From assembly GCF_018499575.1 (NCBI RefSeq), contig NZ_JAHDAP010000002.1, positions 248,001 to 312,000 of the forward strand: a stretch of 64,000 bases of DNA, given 5' to 3'. The notes beneath the pieces were generated by a model that was not told the DNA's origin, did no database searches, and worked only from the letters and a program-made list of their open reading frames with translations. Source of the stretch: Streptococcus infantis (GTDB lineage Bacteria; Bacillota; Bacilli; Lactobacillales; Streptococcaceae). Of this stretch, positions 55,848-64,000 are shown one piece after another. Numbering within the stretch: position 1 is the stretch's first letter; each line of letters opens with the position of its first letter. The translations under genes and the position numbers were made by a program.

Positions 55848-56903
55848 ATGAAGTATTTTCTAAAAGAAGAGTTTTTAAAAGATTCTGGTGCTCGTAACGC
55901 CGGAAATAAGGCTAGAAATGATGTCGAGGAGATCGTCAAACGAGAAGGTTATCAACCTTTGTTGTTAACAGTTGATGATTGGTACCAAATGGGAACCTTT
56001 AAAGCCCAACAACACAAGGCGAAAGCTCTAGCTCAAGCTTTTTCTCAGTTGAAATCAGAGGATCAATTATTGATTCAATTTCCTATGCTCCATCATAGTT
56101 TTTTCACCACTCGCTTGGTAAGAAAAATCCAGCGGAGAGGGGTGAAAGTCTACTTTATTATTCATGATTTGGAAGCTTTACGCTATGCGAATTTGGATAC
56201 AGTACCTTTGAAGCATAAGATTCGAGTTCGTCTCCAAGAATCTAGTCTTTTGGGCGTCGCTGATGGGATCGTTGCTCATAACCCAATCATGAAATCATTT
56301 TTGGTGAAGCAAGGTCTTTCTGAGAAAAAAATTGTAAGCTTGGACATTTTTGATTATCTCATTCCGAGCTTCATAGAAAAAGAAAAATTATCCAAGGAAC
56401 AACCAATCATTGTAGCAGGTAATTTGGCTCAGGAAAAAGCGGGTTATCTTTATAAACTTCCTGCAGAACCTTCTTATAATCTCTATGGTGTCGGATTTGA
56501 TGAGAGTAGATCTCTTTTAAACGAAACTTACTTTGGTTCCTTTCTGCCTGATGAGTTACCTTCAGTTCTTGAGGGAGGTTTTGGACTTGTCTGGGATGGT
56601 GATAGTGCTGACACGTGTAGTGGTGTCTTTGGTGAGTACCTTCGCTTCAACAATTCTCACAAGGCGTCGCTATACTTGGCATCAGGTTTTCCTTTAGTGG
56701 TTTGGAGTCAGTCAGCCTTGTCTCACTTTGTGCTTGAGAATGGCTGTGGGATTGCAGTAGAGTCACTTCATGATTTAAAAACTACGATTGAGAATCTATC
56801 AGAATCCGATTATCAAGGTTTGGTAGAAAATGCCAAACATATCGGTAAGAAAATCAGAGAAGGTTTTTATCTAACCAGTGCTCTTAAAGAATTAACAAAA
56901 TAA
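55848..56903 (+). CDS. Gtf3-like glycosyltransferase, likely Galf transferase
   Basis: The 351-residue protein has a two-domain GT-B look, with YFIIHDLEALRYANLD in the first half and FNNSHKASLYLASGFPLVVWSQSALSHFV in the second. The latter resembles the substrate-binding end of the streptococcal Gtf3-like/galactofuranosyltransferase group. It starts 15 bp after glf, and pairing with glf makes Galf the likely donor. The function is an inference from context. It is the last gene of the locus. Confidence 0.78.
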   Translation: MKYFLKEEFLKDSGARNAGNKARNDVEEIVKREGYQPLLLTVDDWYQMGTFKAQQHKAKALAQAFSQLKSEDQLLIQFPMLHHSFFTTRLVRKIQRRGVKVYFIIHDLEALRYANLDTVPLKHKIRVRLQESSLLGVADGIVAHNPIMKSFLVKQGLSEKKIVSLDIFDYLIPSFIEKEKLSKEQPIIVAGNLAQEKAGYLYKLPAEPSYNLYGVGFDESRSLLNETYFGSFLPDELPSVLEGGFGLVWDGDSADTCSGVFGEYLRFNNSHKASLYLASGFPLVVWSQSALSHFVLENGCGIAVESLHDLKTTIENLSESDYQGLVENAKHIGKKIREGFYLTSALKELTK

Positions 56904-56928
56904 GAAGTCTTTTTGGACTTCTTTTTTG
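56902..56928 (+). terminator. Terminator of the capsule operon
   Basis: AAGAAGTC (56902-56909) pairs with GACTTCTT (56916-56923), and TTTT follows. It starts within the stop codon of the last gene. Confidence 0.85.
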
Positions 56929-57296
56929 TTACAACTAATCATTTTTGTATAAAAATTAGACCAGCAGAGAACGATTTTTTAGGGGAAAATTAAGTATTTC
57001 ATCTTAACGTAAAATTGAAATGAACTTGGCATGAAAATACTTGGAAAAATATAATGAATTACATCGCATTTTTCAGCTTTTCTAACTCTTTTACACAGTT
57101 TTTCATAGAAAAAATAAAAAAGAGGGACTTGTAATGGAATATTAAAATAAATTTAATGAAAAACCTTCGATAAAATCACAAAAAATTAGGCACGAATCGG
57201 ATTTTTGTGATATAATATTCTGTGAATAGCTATGCCTTCTTGTAGCTGTTAAAAAATCAAAGTGTGAAACTTGGAAGATAGAGAGGACGCAATGTA
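56929..57296 (+). promoter_or_regulatory. Gap before ftsA with extended -10 promoter
   Basis: The 370-bp gap is A+T-rich and holds no gene. TGATATAAT at 57208-57216 is a perfect extended -10, about 80 bp upstream of ftsA. GAGAGGACG near 57281 is the ribosome site. I saw nothing else of note. Confidence 0.65.
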
Positions 57297-58664
57297 ATGA
57301 CTAGAAATGGTTTCTTTACAGGCTTAGATATTGGAACAAGCTCAATTAAAGTGTTAGTTGCTGAGCTTGTAGATGGTGAAGTAAATGTAATCGGTGTTAG
57401 TAACGCCAAAAGTAAAGGTGTCAAGGATGGGATTATCGTTGACATCGAAGCCGCAGCAACGGCTATCAAATCTGCTATTTCTCAAGCAGAAGAAAAAGCA
57501 GGGATTTCAATCAAATCAGTAAATGTTGGACTTCCAGCAAACTTATTGCAAGTGGAACCAACTCAAGGAATGATTCCTGTAACATCAGATACAAAAGAAA
57601 TTACAGATCAAGATGTTGAGAATGTTGTCAAATCAGCTTTGACAAAGAGCATGACACCTGATCGTGAAGTGATTACGTTTGTGCCAGAAGAATTTGTAGT
57701 AGACGGTTTCCAAGGCATTCGTGACCCTCGTGGTATGATGGGTGTTCGTTTGGAAATGCGTGGACTTCTCTATACAGGTCCAAGAACCATTCTTCACAAC
57801 CTTCGTAAAACTGTAGAACGTGTTGGAGTTCAAGTCGATAACGTGATTATTTCACCGCTTGCAATTGTAAACTCTGTTCTTAACGAAGGAGAACGTGAGT
57901 TTGGAGCGACTGTTATCGATATGGGTGGTGGTCAAACAAGCGTTGCTACTATCCGTAATCAAGAGCTTCAATACACAAATGTTTACCAAGAAGGTGGCGA
58001 TTACGTCACTAAAGACATTTCAAAAGTTCTTAAAACTTCTAAGAAAATTGCAGAAGGTTTGAAGCTTAACTACGGTGAAGCTTACCCACAACTTGCAAGC
58101 AAAGAAACCTTCCAAGTTGAAGTTATTGGAGAAGTAGAACCTGTAGAAGTTACAGAAGAATACTTGGCTCAAATCATTTCAGCTAGATTGAAACATATCT
58201 TTGAACAAATCAAACAAGATTTGGAAAGAAGACATTTGTTGGACTTGCCAGGTGGTATTGCTCTGATTGGTGGAAATGCTATTCTGCCGGGTGTCGTTGA
58301 GCTCGCCCAAGAAGTACTTGGAGTTCGTGTAAAACTTTACGTTCCAAACCAAGTGGGTATCCGCAATCCTGCATTTGCTCATGTAATTAGTTTGTCTGAA
58401 TTTGCTGGAAGCCTTACAGAAATTAATGTTTTGGCTCAAAGAGCTATCAGAGGAGATCAAGTTTTGCGTCAACAACCAATTGACTTCAGAACTTCAAGTC
58501 AGGAAAAACCTGCAGCTTCTCAACGTTCAGTGTTTGGTACAACTTCAACTGAATCAGCAGAACCAACTTATGCTGCTGACTCAATAACTCCAAATCAATC
58601 AGAAGAAAAACCAAAATTGACTGAACGATTCCGTAGCTTAATCGGAAGCATGTTTGATGAATAG
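57297..58664 (+). CDS. ftsA: Cell-division protein FtsA
   Basis: This actin-like protein tethers FtsZ filaments to the membrane at midcell. The 455-residue protein has FFTGLDIGTSSIKVLVAE (phosphate 1), the 1C domain with VTSDTKEITDQDVENVV, VIDMGGGQTSVATI (phosphate 2) and GGNAILPG. It has a variable linker and the C-terminal amphipathic membrane helix LTERFRSLIGSMFDE. A preceding ATG five bases upstream runs straight into a stop codon, so 57297 is the start. ftsZ follows after 16 bp. Confidence 0.98.
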   Translation: MTRNGFFTGLDIGTSSIKVLVAELVDGEVNVIGVSNAKSKGVKDGIIVDIEAAATAIKSAISQAEEKAGISIKSVNVGLPANLLQVEPTQGMIPVTSDTKEITDQDVENVVKSALTKSMTPDREVITFVPEEFVVDGFQGIRDPRGMMGVRLEMRGLLYTGPRTILHNLRKTVERVGVQVDNVIISPLAIVNSVLNEGEREFGATVIDMGGGQTSVATIRNQELQYTNVYQEGGDYVTKDISKVLKTSKKIAEGLKLNYGEAYPQLASKETFQVEVIGEVEPVEVTEEYLAQIISARLKHIFEQIKQDLERRHLLDLPGGIALIGGNAILPGVVELAQEVLGVRVKLYVPNQVGIRNPAFAHVISLSEFAGSLTEINVLAQRAIRGDQVLRQQPIDFRTSSQEKPAASQRSVFGTTSTESAEPTYAADSITPNQSEEKPKLTERFRSLIGSMFDE

Positions 58665-58677
58665 GATAGAGGAATAA

Positions 58678-59934
<1,257 letters not shown>

Positions 59935-59939
59935 TAGAA

Positions 59940-60611
59940 ATGGATTTAAAAGAAAATACAAATCAGGTATTTCAACAGGTTACAAAAGCAGTTCAAGAAA
60001 CCGGCCGTGAAGACGGTTCGGTTTCTGTAATTGCCGTAACAAAATATGTTGATATTGCAACTGCAGCAAATTTGATCGACCAAGGAGTCAAACACATCGG
60101 TGAAAACCGTGTCGACAAATTTCTTGAAAAGTATCATGCTTTAAGTGATAAAGATGTTACTTGGCACTTAATTGGTAGCTTACAAAGAAGAAAAGTTAAG
60201 GATGTCATTCCTTTTGTTGATTATTTTCATGCTTTAGATTCTTTGAAATTAGCCCAAGAGATTCAAAAACGTGCCGATCGAACCGTTAAATGTTTTTTGC
60301 AGGTCAATATTTCTGGCGAGGAAAGCAAGCATGGTTTTTCAAAAGAAGAACTGTTGGCAGTCTTACAAGATTTGTCTAGCTTGGATAAAATAGAGTATGT
60401 TGGTCTCATGACCATGGCTCCGTTTGAAGCTCAAACAGAAGAGTTGCAAAAAATTTTTAAAGAAACGCAAGAGTTGCAACAATACATTCGTGAACAACAA
60501 CTCCCCAATATGCCAATGACAGAACTAAGTATGGGAATGAGTCGTGACTATAAAGAAGCGATTCAATCTGGCTCGACTTTTGTTCGAATTGGTACAGCAT
60601 TTTTTAAATAG
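59940..60611 (+). CDS. ylmE: PLP homeostasis protein YlmE/YggS
   Basis: The 223-residue protein is a single-domain alanine-racemase-like PLP-binding barrel. The PLP lysine lies in VIAVTKYVD, with GENRVDKFLEKY, WHLIGSLQRRKVKDVI, VNISGEESKHGF and ELSMGMSRDYKEAI. Family members buffer free PLP and affect amino-acid balance. In streptococci the gene is conserved between ftsZ and sepF. Confidence 0.95.
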   Translation: MDLKENTNQVFQQVTKAVQETGREDGSVSVIAVTKYVDIATAANLIDQGVKHIGENRVDKFLEKYHALSDKDVTWHLIGSLQRRKVKDVIPFVDYFHALDSLKLAQEIQKRADRTVKCFLQVNISGEESKHGFSKEELLAVLQDLSSLDKIEYVGLMTMAPFEAQTEELQKIFKETQELQQYIREQQLPNMPMTELSMGMSRDYKEAIQSGSTFVRIGTAFFK

Positions 60612-60620
60612 GAATTAATC

Positions 60621-61169
60621 ATGTCATTAAAAGATAAATTTGATAAATTTATAGATTACTTTACAGAAGATGGAGATGAAGTTGCTTCAGAAGTTGTAGC
60701 TGCACAACCTGAACGTTCACTAGCTTCGGTCCCTCAAAAAAGAGAATTACCACAGCAAGCCACTGCTCAAGAATCTTCTCCAGTTGAAGCAAAAGAGAAA
60801 AATATTACAAAACTTCATGCCCGTCAGCAACAACTAGCAATTGAAAGCCATCGTTCTACTGAAAAAGTAACCATCGATGTTCGTTACCCACGCCGTTACG
60901 AAGATGCAACTGATATTGTTGATTTGTTGGCAGGAAATGAAAGTATCTTGATTGACTTCCAATATATGACAGAAGTTCAAGCTCGTCGTTGTTTGGATTA
61001 CTTGGATGGAGCACGTCATGTCCTTGCTGGTGAGTTAAGAAAAGTTGCGAACACAATGTATCTTTTGACACCAGTAGGTGTTGTGGTCAACATTGAGGAT
61101 ATTCGTTTGCCTGAAGAAGCTCAAAGTGAAGAATACGACTTTGACATGAAGAGAAATAGAGTACGTTAA
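60621..61169 (+). CDS. sepF: Cell-division protein SepF (YlmF)
   Basis: The 182-residue protein starts with an amphipathic membrane-targeting helix ([14 protein letters not shown]), followed by a low-complexity linker and the SepF core (about residues 78-165, [21 protein letters not shown] and [10 protein letters not shown]). SepF binds the FtsZ tail and helps anchor and shape the septum. Its stop codon overlaps the ylmG start. Confidence 0.96.
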   Translation: MSLKDKFDKFIDYFTEDGDEVASEVVAAQPERSLASVPQKRELPQQATAQESSPVEAKEKNITKLHARQQQLAIESHRSTEKVTIDVRYPRRYEDATDIVDLLAGNESILIDFQYMTEVQARRCLDYLDGARHVLAGELRKVANTMYLLTPVGVVVNIEDIRLPEEAQSEEYDFDMKRNRVR

Positions 61170-61429
61170 TGTTTCTAATAATTCGTTTTATCCAAAATGC
61201 TACAGATATCTATTCGCTGATACTTGTAGCTTTTGCTCTATTATCATGGTTTCCAAATGCCTATAACACCCAGTTGGGGAAATTCTTAGAGACTTTGTGT
61301 AAACCAATTCTTGAACCCCTGAAACGTCTACCTCTTCAAATTGCAGGCTTGGATTTCTCGGTTTGGATAGCCCTAATTCTCTTGCGAATGATTAGTCGCT
61401 ATCTCATCAATTTGCTGGTCGTATTATGA
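61169..61429 (+). CDS. ylmG: YggT-family membrane protein YlmG
   Basis: The 86-residue protein has two membrane segments (about residues 12-28 and 62-84) and the YggT middle block LCKPILEPLKRLPLQIAGLDFS. It is a conserved small membrane protein of the division cluster, linked by genetics to septum or wall processes but with no defined activity. It overlaps sepF by 1 bp and ylmH by 4 bp. Confidence 0.93.
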   Translation: MFLIIRFIQNATDIYSLILVAFALLSWFPNAYNTQLGKFLETLCKPILEPLKRLPLQIAGLDFSVWIALILLRMISRYLINLLVVL

Positions 61430-62211
61430 GTAAAGAACTTTACCAACATTTCGCAACGGAGGATATTCCATTCATCGATAAGGGTTTGGAATGGTTGAGG
61501 CAAGTTGAGGAGCACTATGCACCGATTTTATCTCCTTTTATAAATCCTCACCAAGTATTTATCTTGGAAACGTTGGGAAATAATAGAGGGATAAAAGTCT
61601 TCTCTAGTACGAGTTATATCTCTTCGGAGTATGCTAGGGTTATTTTAGCGCCAGATTACTTTACGCCAAGTTTGGATGATTTTGAAATGACCTTGCTTGA
61701 GATTCTGTATCCCAGCAAGTTTCAGCAACTGACCCATTCAAAGATATTGGGAACAGTTCTCAATCGACTAGGTATTGATCGTAAGTTATTTGGCGACATC
61801 TTGGTAACAGATGAGAGGGCTCAAATAATTGTCGATCAGAGATTTACGACTCTGTTTCAGGATGGAATTCAAAAAATTTCCAAGTTGCCAGTAAATTTGG
61901 TAGAGCGGTCTTTTTCAGATATGATAGAATCTAAAGAGGACTATCAGGAAAAAGAAGTCTTGGTTTCAAGCCTTCGTCTGGATACCTTCTTATCTAGTAT
62001 CTTGAAATTATCTCGTTCCCAAACTTCGACTCTGGTTGAAAAAAAGTTGGTTCAGGTCAACTATCACATAGTTGAAAAATCTGACTATCCGGTAAAAATT
62101 GGTGATTTAATCAGTGTCAGACGCTTTGGACGAATGATTTTACTTAAAGAAAACGGTCAGACCAAAAAGGATAAGAAAAAATTAACAGTCCAGCTACTAT
62201 TAAGCAAGTGA
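61426..62211 (+). CDS. ylmH: S4-domain RNA-binding protein YlmH
   Basis: The 261-residue protein has an N-terminal YlmH domain and a C-terminal S4 RNA-binding domain (about residues 183-245, LRLDTFLSSILKLSRSQTSTLVEKKLVQVN). In Bacillus YlmH has been implicated in handling stalled ribosomes; here the division-cluster location is the conserved one. It overlaps ylmG by 4 bp. Confidence 0.93.
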   Translation: MSKELYQHFATEDIPFIDKGLEWLRQVEEHYAPILSPFINPHQVFILETLGNNRGIKVFSSTSYISSEYARVILAPDYFTPSLDDFEMTLLEILYPSKFQQLTHSKILGTVLNRLGIDRKLFGDILVTDERAQIIVDQRFTTLFQDGIQKISKLPVNLVERSFSDMIESKEDYQEKEVLVSSLRLDTFLSSILKLSRSQTSTLVEKKLVQVNYHIVEKSDYPVKIGDLISVRRFGRMILLKENGQTKKDKKKLTVQLLLSK

Positions 62212-62219
62212 GAATAAAC

Positions 62220-62474
62220 ATGTCAATTACACCACAAGATATTACTGACAAGGAATTCTCAAGAACATTCAGAGGTTACGATCAGGAAGAGGTTGACCTA
62301 TTTCTAGATAAGATATATTTTGAATTAGAGGAAATGATTCGATCTAAAGATGAAGCTGAACTCTATATCAAAAAACTAGAAGAACGTCTTTCCTATTATA
62401 CGAATGATATTCCTAAGAGAACAGTAACAAACGAGCAGGAACCAGAAGCAATCAATGATTCTATTTTTTATTAA
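62220..62474 (+). CDS. Short DivIVA-like protein
   Basis: The 84-residue protein is a DivIVA/GpsB N-terminal domain alone. It has ITPQDITDKEFSRTFRGYDQ and EEVDLFLDKIYFELEEMI, a short coiled coil ending in KKLEERLSYY, and a 20-residue tail. About half its residues match the first 60 of the full-length DivIVA encoded 16 bp downstream, including the membrane-binding FRG(Y/F) loop. It lacks the long coiled coil. The ATG after GTGAGAATAAAC was chosen over an in-frame start four codons earlier. It could be a GpsB-like adaptor or a modulator of DivIVA assembly. Confidence 0.8.
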   Translation: MSITPQDITDKEFSRTFRGYDQEEVDLFLDKIYFELEEMIRSKDEAELYIKKLEERLSYYTNDIPKRTVTNEQEPEAINDSIFY

Positions 62475-62490
62475 TTAAGTGAGGAAAAAT

Positions 62491-63303
62491 ATGCCAATTA
62501 CATCGTTAGAAATTAAGGATAAAACCTTTGGCGTTCAGTTTAGAGGTTTTAACCGTGAAGAAGTTGATGAATTTTTAGATATTGTTGTTCGTGACTATGA
62601 AGATTTGGTTCGTAGTAATCATGAAAAAGAACAGCACATTAAAAATTTAGAAGAGCGTCTATCTTATTTTGACGAAATCAAAGATTCATTGAGTCAGTCA
62701 GTTTTGATTGCTCAAGATACAGCTGAACGTGTAAAACAAGCTGCGAATGACCGCTCTAATAACATCATTAAGCAGGCTGAGCAAGATGCTCAACGTTTAC
62801 TTGATGAAGCTAAATATAAAGCCAATGAAATTTTGCGACAAGCTACAGATAATGCTAAAAAAGTTGCTGTGGAAACAGAAGAATTGAAGAACAAGAGCCG
62901 CGTCTTCCACCAACGTTTGAAATCAACAATCGAAAGTCAGTTGGCTATTGTTGATTCATCAGATTGGGAAGAAATTTTGCGTCCGACTGCAACATATTTG
63001 CAAACTAGCGACGAAGCTTTCAAGGAAGTCGTCCAAGAAGTTCTAGGTGAAGATGTATCTTCATACCATGATGAAGAGCCAATTGACATGACTCGTCAAT
63101 TTTCTCCAGAAGAAGTTGCGGAACTTCAGGCACGTATTGAAGCAGCTAACAAAGAATTGTTAGAGGCTGAACAAGCTACTGAAGAGTCAACTGAAACTGA
63201 AGTTGAACTTCAGCCGGTTGCTGAAACTCCTGTCGAACAATCGTATGAGAATGAATCTCAAGACGATCCAAACAATCAACAAGAGTCAGTTTTAATTTTA
63301 TAA
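62491..63303 (+). CDS. divIVA: Cell-division initiation protein DivIVA
   Basis: The 270-residue protein has the N-terminal membrane-binding domain (TSLEIKDKTFGVQFRGFNREEVDEFLD), a long coiled coil (about residues 30-200, with QAANDRSNNIIKQAEQDAQRLLDEAK) and an acidic, Gln-rich tail. It marks poles and septa and organises wall enzymes in streptococci; it is a known substrate of the StkP kinase. GTGAGGAAAAAT precedes the ATG. It is the last gene before the ileS T-box. Confidence 0.96.
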   Translation: MPITSLEIKDKTFGVQFRGFNREEVDEFLDIVVRDYEDLVRSNHEKEQHIKNLEERLSYFDEIKDSLSQSVLIAQDTAERVKQAANDRSNNIIKQAEQDAQRLLDEAKYKANEILRQATDNAKKVAVETEELKNKSRVFHQRLKSTIESQLAIVDSSDWEEILRPTATYLQTSDEAFKEVVQEVLGEDVSSYHDEEPIDMTRQFSPEEVAELQARIEAANKELLEAEQATEESTETEVELQPVAETPVEQSYENESQDDPNNQQESVLIL

Positions 63304-63309
63304 GAATCT

Positions 63310-63530
63310 CATTAGAGAACAAGAATTTATCAATCAAATTTCTAGCGAGTAGGAGATGGTGGAAGTCCTACAATCCCTGTTGGTAAATTTATCCTCTCTT
63401 AGTATCAAATCTGAAAATAGTAAGATTTGACGTTGCCCACGTTACGGGAAAAGAGGGAAAGAGACTAGGTCTTTTTCCGAACAAAGGTGGTACCACGATT
63501 TTCGTCCTTTTTGCGAGTCGTGGTTTTTAT
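63310..63530 (+). ncRNA. T-box leader of ileS
   Basis: The leader has a stem-I hairpin TAGGA/TCCTA with a GATGGTGGAAG loop near 63350-63375. The T-box AAGGTGGTACCACG lies at about 63484-63497. CCACGA (63493-63498) and TCGTGG (63518-63523) followed by five T's form the terminator. Uncharged tRNA-Ile should pair with the specifier (probably the ATC after TAAATTT) and the T-box, favouring the antiterminator. The specifier assignment is less certain than the rest. Confidence 0.9.
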
Positions 63531-63557
63531 ATTGTCAATTTACATTAAGGAGTAATC

Positions 63558-64000
63558 ATGAAACTAAAAGAAACACTAAACCTTGGGAAAACAGAATTTC
63601 CAATGCGTGCCGGACTTCCAACCAAAGAGCCAGTATGGCAAAAAGAGTGGGACGAAGCTAAACTTTACCAACGTCGTCAAGAATTAAATGAAGGAAAACC
63701 ACATTTCACTCTTCATGATGGCCCTCCATACGCTAACGGGAACATCCACGTCGGACATGCCATGAACAAGATTTCAAAAGATATCATTGTTCGTTCTAAG
63801 TCTATGTCAGGATTTTACGCACCATATATTCCAGGTTGGGACACTCATGGTCTGCCAATTGAGCAAGTTTTGGCAAAACAAGGCGTTAAACGCAAAGAGA
63901 TGGACTTGGTTGAGTACTTGAAACTTTGCCGTGAATACGCTCTGTCTCAAGTAGATAAACAACGCGAAGATTTTAAGCGCTTGGGTGTTTCAGGTGACTG
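63558..64000 (+). CDS. ileS: Isoleucyl-tRNA synthetase (3' partial)
   Basis: The first 147 codons run off the window. The class I signature HVGHAMNK (HIGH-like) follows [14 protein letters not shown], then [13 protein letters not shown], all typical of IleRS. It starts with [21 protein letters not shown] after AAGGAG. Its T-box leader confirms control by tRNA-Ile charging. The KMSKS loop and editing domain lie outside. Confidence 0.98.
   Translation, partial: MKLKETLNLGKTEFPMRAGLPTKEPVWQKEWDEAKLYQRRQELNEGKPHFTLHDGPPYANGNIHVGHAMNKISKDIIVRSKSMSGFYAPYIPGWDTHGLPIEQVLAKQGVKRKEMDLVEYLKLCREYALSQVDKQREDFKRLGVSGD

Overview
The window is chromosomal DNA of a Mitis-group streptococcus, most likely Streptococcus mitis or a close relative of S. 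oralis or S. pneumoniae. Reasons: the penA-recR-ddl-murF block, the dexB-linked wzg-wzh-wzd-wze-wchA capsule locus, the ftsA-ftsZ-ylmE-sepF-ylmG-ylmH-divIVA-ileS block, an HdiR/UmuC SOS operon and LPXTG surface proteins all read as close pneumococcal relatives. The gene order does not match the pneumococcal order as I remember it: penA..nudix and ftsA..ileS, close together in pneumococcus, lie about 47 kb apart here with rplM-rpsI, glmS and dexB-cps between them.

Layout. (1) 1-3.4 kb: 3' part of a large cell-wall-anchored protein with helical repeats, Pro/Glu/Lys spacers and two G5 domains. (2) 3.4-10.3 kb: a MurR/RpiR regulator divergent from penA (PBP2b), recR, ddl, murF and a nudix hydrolase. 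The PBP2b carries the substitutions typical of low-affinity, penicillin-resistant alleles. (3) 10.5-12.2 kb: a membrane protein, then an L13-leader-controlled rplM-rpsI operon. (4) 12.15-27.2 kb: an accessory island at the 3' end of rpsI. It starts with a 7.4-kb integrative element (tyrosine integrase, excisionase-like HTH, HUH Rep/relaxase-like protein, FtsK/TcpA-like ATPase, metallophosphatase and unknown genes). It continues with modules separated by further copies of the rpsI 3' end plus its terminator: a malolactic module (mleR, an XRE regulator, mleS, mleP), a one-gene module, and a DUF6287/acetyltransferase module bounded by a duplicated terminator. (5) 27.2-30.2 kb: a four-gene SOS mutagenesis operon (hdiR, umuC, a YolD-like gene and a DUF5960-like gene).

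(6) 30.2-36 kb: glmS with two NagR-type boxes, a small exported protein, an Mga-family regulator and a DUF1846 protein. (7) 36.1-42.0 kb: dexB and two oligopeptide-binding lipoproteins of the AliA/AliB/AliD type. (8) 42.1-56.9 kb: a complete Wzx/Wzy polysaccharide locus with regulatory genes wzg-wzh-wzd-wze, initiating transferase wchA, a LicD-family transferase, a ManNAc branch (UDP-GlcNAc 2-epimerase plus GT26 transferase), two further transferases, flippase, polymerase, glf and a likely Galf transferase. The predicted product is a repeat unit of about five sugars with ManNAc, Galf and a phospho-substituent. (9) 57.2-64 kb: ftsA, ftsZ, ylmE, sepF, ylmG, ylmH, a short DivIVA-like gene, divIVA, an Ile T-box and the start of ileS.

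No tRNA, rRNA, CRISPR array or recognisable insertion sequence was seen. Functional names rest on reading motifs and remembered families; no database search was run.
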